Below are positions 31,494 to 38,390 of a DNA stretch of 61,908 nucleotides, one piece after another. A model generated the notes under the pieces. The model was not told the DNA's origin and did not search any database. It was given only the letters and a program-made list of their open reading frames with translations. Where the stretch lies: positions 1 through 61,908 of the forward strand of contig JAICGZ010000003.1 of assembly GCA_025922875.1 (NCBI GenBank), given 5' to 3'. This DNA is from Pyrinomonadaceae bacterium (GTDB lineage: Bacteria > Acidobacteriota > Blastocatellia > Pyrinomonadales > Pyrinomonadaceae). How positions within the stretch are numbered: the first letter of the stretch is position 1; each line of letters starts with the position of its first letter. The position numbers and the translations under genes are program-made.

Positions 31494-31666
31494 ATGCGTA
31501 TCTTCCAAGCGAACACGCCAAAAGATATCGAGCACGCTCGAAGCTTGTTTGAAGAGTATGCCACCGGTCTCGGCTTTACCTTATGTTTTCAGAACTTCGA
31601 TCGAGCCTTACTATGAAAACCCCCGTCGACGCGAAATTTATGCAGTTAGAACTAGTTACACATTAG
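31494..31666 (+). pseudogene. Remnant of a GNAT acetyltransferase (internal deletion and frameshift)
   Basis: The frame from ATG 31494 gives MRIFQANTPKDIEHARSLFE, then EYATGLGFTLCFQNFD, the typical N-terminus of a GNAT of about 155 residues, and stops at 31616. In the next frame, overlapping at the junction, comes IEPYYENP, the typical C-terminal segment of the same family. Dropping one C from the CCCCC run lets it continue as VDAKFMQLELVTH to the TAG at 31664. About 100 central codons are therefore gone and one base is inserted. The end overlaps the AGGAGC binding site of the ferredoxin gene. Confidence 0.7.
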
Positions 31667-31678
31667 GAGCAACGATAC

Positions 31679-32014
31679 ATGCCAAAGATTCAAGCGGAAA
31701 CTGCCAACGGTCTCGTCGAAACTGAACCACCTGCGGGAAAGAAACTCGTCCTTGCCCTCGAAGATGCCGGCATCGATATTCTTCACCGCTGCGGCGGAAA
31801 CGCCCGCTGCACTACCTGCCGCGTCGAGATTCTCGAGGGTGAACCGGGCGAAATGGGAGAACTCGAGCGCAACCGTCTCGCGATGGAAGCCGAACTCGCG
31901 CCCAATGTTCGTCTCTCATGCCAGATCCGCGTCAACGGCGATTTGAAAGTTCGCGTCATCAACCAGGCAAGTGTGCGTGGCATGGATCCTGGACCTCGCC
32001 CGTTCGAAGACTGA
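31679..32014 (+). CDS. 2Fe-2S ferredoxin
   Basis: A 111-residue plant/adrenodoxin-fold ferredoxin. The cluster cysteines are in HRCGGNARCTTCRVEIL (C-x5-C-x2-C) and in VRLSCQIRV. It is a small electron carrier in the cytoplasm. The context of Fe-S assembly genes and a downstream membrane protein does not fix the partner. AGGAGC eight bases before the ATG is a good ribosome binding site; it overlaps the end of the GNAT remnant. Confidence 0.9.
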   Translation: MPKIQAETANGLVETEPPAGKKLVLALEDAGIDILHRCGGNARCTTCRVEILEGEPGEMGELERNRLAMEAELAPNVRLSCQIRVNGDLKVRVINQASVRGMDPGPRPFED

Positions 32015-32086
32015 GGGTTATTGCGCCGCGGCTTGGTCTAGGTGTACTCTTCGCGAGTAATTCCAGGCTTTCAATACGGAGGACGT

Positions 32087-32887
32087 ATGCTAATTGAGTC
32101 AACTGCTCATCTCCCCATCAGTCTGGCTATGTTTCAGGACGTCTTTAATTCTCCCAGCGGCGATGAACTCTGGCGAATACTTTTGCGGTGGCTCCACTTT
32201 GTCGCCGGCATCACCTGGATCGGCTTGCTCTACTTTTTCAACCTCGTAAACGTTCCCGTTCAGAAGGGACTTGATGCCGAAACCAAGAAGAAGGTCAATC
32301 CCGATCTGCTCGGTCGCACGCTCTGGTGGTTTCGCTGGGGCGCCGTCGTAACCGTTCTGGCTGGTCTGATGTACTTCGCGATGGTCATTCTCAAAGCTGA
32401 CGTCACGAATGCAAACAACGTCGGCCGCGGCAACGTCAACATCTGGTACGTGTTGATTATGTGGCTGCTTTACCCGATAGTCCTTTTTGCCATCGAGTAT
32501 CTGATCATCAAGAAAGTCCCGGCTCTAACGAAAGACGGTCGCGTATTTGCCATCGTGGTATTCGTGCTGGTGGCGTTGTTTACGTATGGACTGATCAGCT
32601 TCTTCACATCGGCGTTCAGCGTGGGTACGGAGAGCTATGCCAGTAACAAGTCGTACTCAATCGGGATAGGCGGAGCTTACGGCATTCTGATGATGCTGAA
32701 CGTCTGGGGAATTATTTGGCCCAATAACAAACGCATCCTGGCAGCCACTGCAGGAACCGGTCCGGCCGCACCGCCTGAACTGGCACGTCAGGCTTTCCTG
32801 GCTTCGAGGACGAACGCATGGTTATCACTGCCGATGCTGCTCTTCATGGGCACTTCGCACGGTGATTGGGTGATCCTGGGCAGGTAA
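32087..32887 (+). CDS. Membrane protein with urate oxidase N-terminal (PuuD-like) domain
   Basis: A 266-residue integral membrane protein with about seven helices. The segment LRWLHFVAGITWIGLLYFFN matches the N-terminal domain of PuuD-type membrane urate hydroxylases (PF06181). GAVVTVLAGLMYF, LIMWLLYPIVLFAIEYLII and MLNVWGIIWPNNKRIL continue the domain. The cytochrome c domain of PuuD is missing, so urate oxidation is doubtful; many stand-alone copies exist with unknown role. Conserved His/Trp residues in the first helices suggest heme or metal binding. ATG 32087 follows a GGAGG site. Confidence 0.75.
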   Translation: MLIESTAHLPISLAMFQDVFNSPSGDELWRILLRWLHFVAGITWIGLLYFFNLVNVPVQKGLDAETKKKVNPDLLGRTLWWFRWGAVVTVLAGLMYFAMVILKADVTNANNVGRGNVNIWYVLIMWLLYPIVLFAIEYLIIKKVPALTKDGRVFAIVVFVLVALFTYGLISFFTSAFSVGTESYASNKSYSIGIGGAYGILMMLNVWGIIWPNNKRILAATAGTGPAAPPELARQAFLASRTNAWLSLPMLLFMGTSHGDWVILGR

Positions 32888-32892
32888 AAGGT

Positions 32893-32981
<89 letters not shown>

Positions 32982-33067
32982 CACACAATAAATCACCAGC
33001 CTCACAACGGATTCGCCACACCTCGGCGCGATAGTGTCAAATCCACACAATTGAATAGGAGGCATGT

Positions 33068-33706
33068 ATGAGCACAATCGGCTCTTATCAAGCGCGCCAG
33101 TTTAATCTCAGCGGTCTAAAAGGGATCTCGGACCAAACGCTGGAAATGCACTTCAAACTATATGAAGGCTATGTTAAAGAAACCAACAACCTGACCCAGC
33201 GGATCGGCGAGTTCATCAAAGACGGTAAGGTCGATCAGGAAGAGATGCCTGCTTACTCTGAACTCACTCGCCGGCTTGGGTTCGAGTATAACGGCATGGT
33301 CCTGCACGAATATTACTTCGACAATCTGATCAGCGGAGGCGGCACCGGAGATCCCGCCCAGACATCGCAGTTTGCGAAAGCCGCGGAAGCATCGTTTGGG
33401 AATTACAACAACTGGAAGGCTGACTTCGTCGGCATCGGGAAAATGCGCGGTGTTGGTTGGGCCATCTGTTACCAGAACCCAACGAATGGACGGCTCTCAA
33501 ACCACTGGATCACTTTACATGAAATCGGCAACGTTGCCGGATTTGTGCCGATTCTGGTGATGGACGTTTGGGAGCACGCATTTCTGCTCGACTACAAACC
33601 CACAGAACGGCCGAAATACATCGAAGCGTTCTTCTCGAACATCGGGTGGGACGCAGTGGAAGATCGGCTCAAGAAGATCACGGGCGTGCAATCGGCTCGA
33701 GCCTGA
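33068..33706 (+). CDS. Fe/Mn-type superoxide dismutase
   Basis: A 212-residue enzyme turning superoxide into oxygen and peroxide. The metal ligands can be placed: His in LEMHFKLYEGYV, His in MVLHEYYFDNL, and Asp/His in LVMDVWEHAFLLDY. It has no signal peptide, so it is cytoplasmic. An AGGAGG site precedes ATG by five bases. The sequence is more divergent than SodA/SodB (for example HFKLYEGYV instead of HHxxH), so the metal cannot be assigned. It is convergent with a cytochrome c peroxidase. Confidence 0.88.
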   Translation: MSTIGSYQARQFNLSGLKGISDQTLEMHFKLYEGYVKETNNLTQRIGEFIKDGKVDQEEMPAYSELTRRLGFEYNGMVLHEYYFDNLISGGGTGDPAQTSQFAKAAEASFGNYNNWKADFVGIGKMRGVGWAICYQNPTNGRLSNHWITLHEIGNVAGFVPILVMDVWEHAFLLDYKPTERPKYIEAFFSNIGWDAVEDRLKKITGVQSARA

Positions 33707-33713
33707 AATTTGG

Positions 33714-33778
33714 ACCACGGATTTACACGGATGCACACGGATTAATTTTATCAGTGTGAATCCGTGTAATCCGTGGCT
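33714..33778. repeat. Family A inverted repeat (ACACGGAT words), solo copy 2
   Basis: The left arm ACCACGGATTTACACGGAT plus one more word (33714-33743) faces the complement of AGCCACGGATTACACGGATT at 33759-33778. It fills the space between the superoxide dismutase stop and the peroxidase stop (33784), a convergent junction where it could terminate both. Confidence 0.9.
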
Positions 33779-33783
33779 GATTT

Positions 33784-34845
33784 TTACTTTTGCGGTAGCG
33801 GTGGTTTGCTTAGGGTGCAATCGACCGTCAGCGATCGGAGAAAGTTCAGCAAATCCTCGCGCTGCTCAGGAAGAATCTTGTGCGGCTCGAGGTTCTTCTT
33901 GTCCAGATACTGGTTCGGTTTGCCGCCCGCCAGCATGATGTCCACTGCCTCCTCGAGCGTCTTCGCGCTTCCATCGTGAAAGTACGGCGCTGACTTCGCA
34001 ATGTCTCTCAACGTCGGCGTCTTGAAGGCGCCGGTGTCTTCCGGCTTCTTGGTGACCGTAAACCGGCCCACATCGGGATTTTCCTGGTCCATACCGATGC
34101 CGACGTTGTGATACTGCTGATCGGTAAACAAAACTCCATCGTGGCAGTTGTTGCACTTGATCGCCTGGAAAATATTCCAACCACGATAGGCGCTCTGACT
34201 AATCGCCGTATTGTCGCCAGCCCTATAACGATCCCACGCGGTATTGCCGCTGATTATGGTCCGCTCGTATGCGGCAATCGCTTTCATCATGTTCTCGGCC
34301 GTGGCGTCGCTCTGAAACACCTTTTGAAACTGCGCTTTGTAACCTTGCAATGCGTTGATCTTAGCCACGATCTCGCCGGCCTTGTCGCCCACACCCATGT
34401 TCCCACCAGTCCACGCCGCCATCGCCTGCTTCTCCAGCGATCCGCTGCGACCGTCCCAGTAAAACTCTTTGTGATAGCCGATGTTCCAAAGCGTCGGACT
34501 GCTGCGTGGAAGTTGCTTGTTTCCTGGTCCAATCGCCTTCGGCAAACCATCCGTCAATCCTTTCTCACACACGTGACACGAGTAGCACGACTTTGATCCG
34601 TCGATACTGAGTCGCTCGTCGAAAAACAATTGGCGCCCGAGCGCAACTTTTTCGGGAGTCATCGGATTGTCTGGCGGAATCACCATCGCTTCATAGGTCG
34701 AGAGCCCGGCAGGAAGCGGCTGGATCTCGGGAGTAAAACTTTCGGTTGTTGGCGTGACATTCCTTCCGCAACCGGCGATGAATGTAACGGAGATAGTTAG
34801 GAGACAAATCGTGATCAGGAAGAAACGCAGTTTTCGAGTACTCAT
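33784..34845 (-). CDS. Di-heme cytochrome c peroxidase (MauG/CcpA family), lipoprotein
   Basis: A 353-residue periplasm-facing protein. The signal segment ends in a lipobox, TFIAGC. Two heme sites: SCYSCHVC near residue 90 and KCNNCHDG near 235. Other landmarks are LGRQLFFDERLS, RSSPTLWNIGYHKEFYWDGR, FKTPTLRDIAKSAPYFHDGS and ELDL-like helices. It reduces hydrogen peroxide, or acts as a MauG-like oxidant, with electrons from a c-type cytochrome. ATG 34845 is chosen over GTG 34857. It pairs logically with the neighbouring superoxide dismutase. Confidence 0.9.
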   Translation of the reverse strand: MSTRKLRFFLITICLLTISVTFIAGCGRNVTPTTESFTPEIQPLPAGLSTYEAMVIPPDNPMTPEKVALGRQLFFDERLSIDGSKSCYSCHVCEKGLTDGLPKAIGPGNKQLPRSSPTLWNIGYHKEFYWDGRSGSLEKQAMAAWTGGNMGVGDKAGEIVAKINALQGYKAQFQKVFQSDATAENMMKAIAAYERTIISGNTAWDRYRAGDNTAISQSAYRGWNIFQAIKCNNCHDGVLFTDQQYHNVGIGMDQENPDVGRFTVTKKPEDTGAFKTPTLRDIAKSAPYFHDGSAKTLEEAVDIMLAGGKPNQYLDKKNLEPHKILPEQREDLLNFLRSLTVDCTLSKPPLPQK

Positions 34846-34979
34846 AGACTTCCACACACAGGGAAAACGGTGGCCTCCATTTGGTGATTAGCTGGTCCGG
34901 CGCGGATTCTTACATCGGTCCCGGCGAAATGTCTAGACGTTTCTCATTCACACGCATAAATGTGTATGCTGCAAGGCGC

Positions 34980-35459
34980 ATGAACACTCTCGTAAAAAGG
35001 CTTGGGCTGCTGGCGATCGCGACCGTTCTGGCGTGTGTGGCGTGCTCGGGCGACAACGAGAATTCACATACGACGGCGACAACGTTTGTTACGCCACCGC
35101 CACACCAGATTCTGCGTGCCGAGTCGCGGCCTGGAAAGCAACTGGCTGACGATGGCAAGGTCGACGCTGACAAGCCGTCGTTGATCTTTAATCTTCCCAA
35201 CGGCAAGACTTTTCGCGAAGGCGAAGAAGTTGTAATCGACTTCTCACTCGTTAACGCAAAACTAAAGGGCGATGGCGGCGACTTTCGTGTTCGCTATATT
35301 GTTGACGACGATGAAATGCGGTGGATCGATCGCTGGGAACAGGTTGTGCTCACAGGTTGGGTGCCGGGCAAGCACACGATCCGGCTCGAACTGGTCGGAC
35401 CTGATGGCTGGCCTCTGCGGGATAACATTGTTACGCGCGAAATCACGGTTGTTGAATGA
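34980..35459 (+). CDS. Lipoprotein of unknown function
   Basis: A 159-residue protein. The signal peptide LAIATVLACVACSGDN has a lipobox Cys near residue 22. The mature part (about 60-155) reads like one all-beta domain: LIFNLPNGKTFREGEEVVID, GDFRVRYIVDDDEMRW, PGKHTIRLELVGPDGWPL and ITVVE. This pattern recalls immunoglobulin-like or cupredoxin-like periplasmic domains, but I see no metal-site residues. Its stop overlaps the uracil-DNA glycosylase start (ATGA), so the two are co-translated, which is odd for a surface protein and a repair enzyme. Confidence 0.75.
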   Translation: MNTLVKRLGLLAIATVLACVACSGDNENSHTTATTFVTPPPHQILRAESRPGKQLADDGKVDADKPSLIFNLPNGKTFREGEEVVIDFSLVNAKLKGDGGDFRVRYIVDDDEMRWIDRWEQVVLTGWVPGKHTIRLELVGPDGWPLRDNIVTREITVVE

Positions 35460-36130
35460 ATGAAGCCTTTACTCAACTGGTGAAGGAAGCTGCGGGTTGC
35501 ACGCTGTGTCCGGCGATGTGTGGGCGCAGAGCAGTGCTAAGTGAGTTAAATGGTTCTCCCGAAGCGCGCGTGATGTTCATCGGCGAGGCGCCGGGAAGGA
35601 AAGGAGCGGATCGAACGCGAGTCCCGTTTTCCGGAGACCAATCAGGCGCAAACTTCGATCGGTTTCTGAGTTCGATCAAACTCACGCGCAAAGAGATCTT
35701 CATCACCAGCGCGGCGCTGTGTAATCCACGCTCGGAGACGGGCGCAAACCGTAAACCAACGCAGAAGGAACTGGCGAACTGTTCACGCTTCCTGCGTCGA
35801 ACAATTGAGACCGTTGATCCGAATGTGATCGTGACGCTGGGTTCAGTTGCGCTGGAGGCATTAAAGCGCATTGAATATCATGAGTTGAACTTGAGGGAAT
35901 CCGCTTCGCAAATACACTCGTGGAACAATCGCGTGCTTGTGCCGATCTATCATCCGAGCCCGCAAGTGTTGGCGTCGCATCGCCGGGAAGCGGAACAGTT
36001 GCGGGATTATCAAGTCGTGGGGAAAGCGATACTCCTTGGAGTGCGGCGGCCCGGCGCCGCTTTAGCCTTTGATCACGAGCTCGAGACCAAAGCGGCGCCT
36101 GGCCGCCGCACTCCAAAAAGGTTGGTGTAA
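35456..36130 (+). CDS. Fe-S uracil-DNA glycosylase (family 4/5)
   Basis: A 224-residue repair enzyme removing uracil from DNA. Four cluster cysteines fit the family: CTLCPAMC region (C-x2-C), ALCNPRSE and ANCSRFL. Motif A is GEAPGRKGADRTRVPFSGD, nearer to family 5 (UdgB), and motif B is HPSPQVL. The last 30 or so residues (VRRPGAALAFD...TPKRLV) are encoded by a family G inverted repeat, so the C-terminus has been extended by the repeat. ATG 35456 overlaps the lipoprotein stop by four bases. Confidence 0.85.
   Translation: MNEAFTQLVKEAAGCTLCPAMCGRRAVLSELNGSPEARVMFIGEAPGRKGADRTRVPFSGDQSGANFDRFLSSIKLTRKEIFITSAALCNPRSETGANRKPTQKELANCSRFLRRTIETVDPNVIVTLGSVALEALKRIEYHELNLRESASQIHSWNNRVLVPIYHPSPQVLASHRREAEQLRDYQVVGKAILLGVRRPGAALAFDHELETKAAPGRRTPKRLV
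36036..36116. repeat. Family G inverted repeat inside the 3' end of the glycosylase gene
   Basis: Arms 36036-36063 and 36089-36116 match 27 of 28 (outer part TTGGAGTGCGGCGGCC, inner part GGCGCCGCTTT). The reading frame of the glycosylase passes through the whole element and stops 12 bases beyond. It is the only copy of this family in the window. Confidence 0.9.
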
Positions 36131-36133
36131 ATT

Positions 36134-37144
36134 ATGGTTATGAAAGAAGCGACCTCTCAGTATGCGGCGGTTCGGGATGGCGGTGCTGGGCTGATCGATC
36201 TCTCATCCACGCGTGGGCGAATTCGAGTGAGCGGTTCGGAAGCGACGATGTTTCTCAACGGGCTGATCACGAATGATGTAAAGAAGCTTGGCGAGAACCG
36301 CTGGATGCCCGCGGCGTTTCCGACCGTGCAGGGACGGTTGATCGGTGCTGTTCGTGTCGTGCGTGGTAATGGACCAGCGCTTCTAATCGACACCGATGCC
36401 GCCTCGCACGAAGCAGTGCTCAAAACGATCTCGCGATTCACACTTGCAGGTGACTTTAAGGTTTCTGACGTCACCGCGGAAACGGCGTTGCTGAGTGTTC
36501 AGGGGAAACGCGCGATCGAAGTGGTTGAGAAAGTGTTTGAGCAATCTTTTTCGGATCTGCCGCGCGACGGCGTCGTCGAGGCCGAATGGCAAAACAGTCA
36601 GGTAACGATCTTTCGTGCGACTCACACGGCGGAAGACGGTTTCGATCTGGTTGTCGACTCGGCTCAAGCACCTCAGCTGCGACAATCGCTCGTAGATGCA
36701 GGGGCGCAGCCGTTGAGCGATGACACACTCGAAATCCTGCGAGTCGAAGCGGGCATCCCACGCTTTGGCCGCGACATGGATGAAACGAACATCGTCATTG
36801 AGGCTAACCTCGACGATGTGGTGAGCTACACGAAGGGGTGTTACGTCGGGCAGGAGATCATCGTGCGCATAAAGCACCGCGGTCACGTGGCGAAGAAACT
36901 TACCGGCCTGAAGCTTGAAACTGACCGGCAGATCGAGCCAGGAACGATCATAAAGTCTACCGACAACGCGGAGATCGGACGTGTCACTTCAGCGGTTGTT
37001 TCACCCAAACTCGGCAGCACTGTCGCACTCGGCTATGTCAGGCACGAGCATCTCGCGGCCGGAACGAGCGTCGTTGTCGATGATGATATTGCGGCAATGA
37101 TTACTGAACTTCCGTTCGTACGTGGTAGTTGGTATCAAAATTAA
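36134..37144 (+). CDS. ygfZ: YgfZ/GcvT family folate-binding protein
   Basis: A 336-residue tetrahydrofolate-binding protein of the glycine-cleavage T fold. The hallmark is KGCYVGQEIIVRIKHRG near residue 235, the K-G-C-Y-x-G-Q-E signature of YgfZ/IBA57, which helps repair or mature Fe-S enzymes. The N-terminal GLIDLSSTRGRIRVSG and GLITNDVKKL also match. It follows the Fe-S glycosylase by three bases, a sensible partner. Its stop overlaps the next start (TAATG). Confidence 0.9.
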   Translation: MVMKEATSQYAAVRDGGAGLIDLSSTRGRIRVSGSEATMFLNGLITNDVKKLGENRWMPAAFPTVQGRLIGAVRVVRGNGPALLIDTDAASHEAVLKTISRFTLAGDFKVSDVTAETALLSVQGKRAIEVVEKVFEQSFSDLPRDGVVEAEWQNSQVTIFRATHTAEDGFDLVVDSAQAPQLRQSLVDAGAQPLSDDTLEILRVEAGIPRFGRDMDETNIVIEANLDDVVSYTKGCYVGQEIIVRIKHRGHVAKKLTGLKLETDRQIEPGTIIKSTDNAEIGRVTSAVVSPKLGSTVALGYVRHEHLAAGTSVVVDDDIAAMITELPFVRGSWYQN

Positions 37145-37401
37145 TGGCTGAAGATCTTGACTTTCAACAGGCACAACTTGCCTATTCGATCATCGAACGG
37201 CTGCTCGAGCACACGCGCGTTGTCAGCGACCTCGTTGCGATGATGGCCCAGGTGCTCGACGACGACACGACGAAGGCCCTCACACAAACACCGACCTGGA
37301 CCGCTTATCTCGATAGCAGGAGAGCATTGGAAAAGACTAAAGCTGATGTGGAAAAGTTTGCGGAAATTTTGACAGGATTACAGGATTTAGAAGATATCTA
37401 G
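37144..37401 (+). CDS. Small helical protein of unknown function
   Basis: An 85-residue acidic, all-helical protein with no signal or membrane segment. It is translationally coupled to ygfZ (TAATG). Leu heptads around residues 10-40 suggest a coiled coil. Its last 10 residues (LTGLQDLEDI) are encoded by GACAGGATTACAGGATTTAG, a family E word pair, so the 3' end seems to have been supplied by a repeat. The stop overlaps the yjbQ stop of the opposite strand. Confidence 0.65.
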   Translation: MAEDLDFQQAQLAYSIIERLLEHTRVVSDLVAMMAQVLDDDTTKALTQTPTWTAYLDSRRALEKTKADVEKFAEILTGLQDLEDI

Positions 37402-37790
37402 CGGATCATCATAATCACCTGGCGCTCACGCCCACCATCGAACTCGCAAAGAAAAATTCCCTGCCAGCGTCCGAGCAACAACTTTCCATCCTGAAATGGA
37501 ACAGTCACCGACGAACCCGTCAAACTCGCTTTAATGTGTGCATCGGAATTTTCCTCGCCGTGACGGAAGCCCATACCATGTTGCGGGATCAGAGTGCGCA
37601 GCGCGTGCAGCATGTCGCGCGGTACGTCGGGGTCGGCGTTCTCGTTGATCGTCAGGCCGGCGGTGGTGTGTTGCACATAAAGCACCACGACGCCTTCGCG
37701 CTGGCCTGACTCTTTGAGCTTTTCGCGAACCTGATGGGTGAACTCGACGAGTTCCTCGCGACTGTGTGATCTTACTTTTAGAACGTACAT
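37398..37790 (-). CDS. YjbQ family protein (UPF0047, secondary thiamine-phosphate synthase)
   Basis: A 130-residue protein with the complete UPF0047 pattern: VVLYVQHTTAGLTINENADPD, PQHGMGFRHGEENSDAHIKA and LLLGRWQGIFLCEFDGGRERQV. The conserved His and Glu residues probably bind a metal. E. coli YjbQ has weak thiamine phosphate synthase activity; the physiological role is unclear. It begins directly after bioY with no gap. Confidence 0.9.
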   Translation of the reverse strand: MYVLKVRSHSREELVEFTHQVREKLKESGQREGVVVLYVQHTTAGLTINENADPDVPRDMLHALRTLIPQHGMGFRHGEENSDAHIKASLTGSSVTVPFQDGKLLLGRWQGIFLCEFDGGRERQVIMMIR

Positions 37791-38384
37791 CTACTGCTTG
37801 CCGGAAGCCTTGCGCTTGAGCAGCGCCCAGCCCGTCGGAAGCACTGCGGCGCCAAGCGCGATTTTGATCACATCACCTACCAGGAAAGGCAACACGGCGA
37901 GTTTAAAAGCCGCAAGAGGCGGGGTGTTGGTGAGCACTGCATACCACGCCCAGCCTCCGAGAAAAATTATTGCCGAACCAATCGCCATCGCTGCCACGGC
38001 AGTTTCATAACGCTTGTCCCACCCGTGCTCAGCAAAAGCGCCAGTGATAAACGCTGCTGCCGGGAAAGCAACGAGATAGCCGCCAGTTGGACCAAAGAAC
38101 CGGACAATGCCGCCACCACCTCCGGCAAAAAACGGCAAGCCAACCGCGCCCTCGATTAAGTAAGCGATTACAGCAGCGGCGCCCAAACGCGATCCGAGCA
38201 GCGCCCCCGTTAAAAGCACCGCGAACGTCTGCCCCGTAATCGGCACAGTTCCAATGGGAATGACAAACTGCGCCGACGCCGCGATGAACAAACTAAAAAC
38301 AATCACGAGTCCCACGGCGCGCGTTGAATCCAGCGGCGCCAACGCGGCCCCCATCAATGTATCCGCTCTTACATCCGTGCTCAT
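37791..38384 (-). CDS. bioY: BioY biotin transporter (S component of an ECF transporter)
   Basis: A 197-residue protein with six membrane helices. BioY signatures: PIGTVPITGQTFAVLLTGALLG, YLIEGAVGLPFFAGGGGGI and GPTGGYLVAFPAAAF. It captures biotin. No ECF ATPase or T component is near, so it works alone or with shared modules elsewhere. It lies seven bases after hppA on the same strand. Confidence 0.93.
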   Translation of the reverse strand: MSTDVRADTLMGAALAPLDSTRAVGLVIVFSLFIAASAQFVIPIGTVPITGQTFAVLLTGALLGSRLGAAAVIAYLIEGAVGLPFFAGGGGGIVRFFGPTGGYLVAFPAAAFITGAFAEHGWDKRYETAVAAMAIGSAIIFLGGWAWYAVLTNTPPLAAFKLAVLPFLVGDVIKIALGAAVLPTGWALLKRKASGKQ

Positions 38385-38390
38385 CTGTGT

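Noticed and set aside
31370-31552. A 60-codon open frame after iscA
   Set aside because: It is made of the terminator and family E repeat and runs into the GNAT remnant in another frame.
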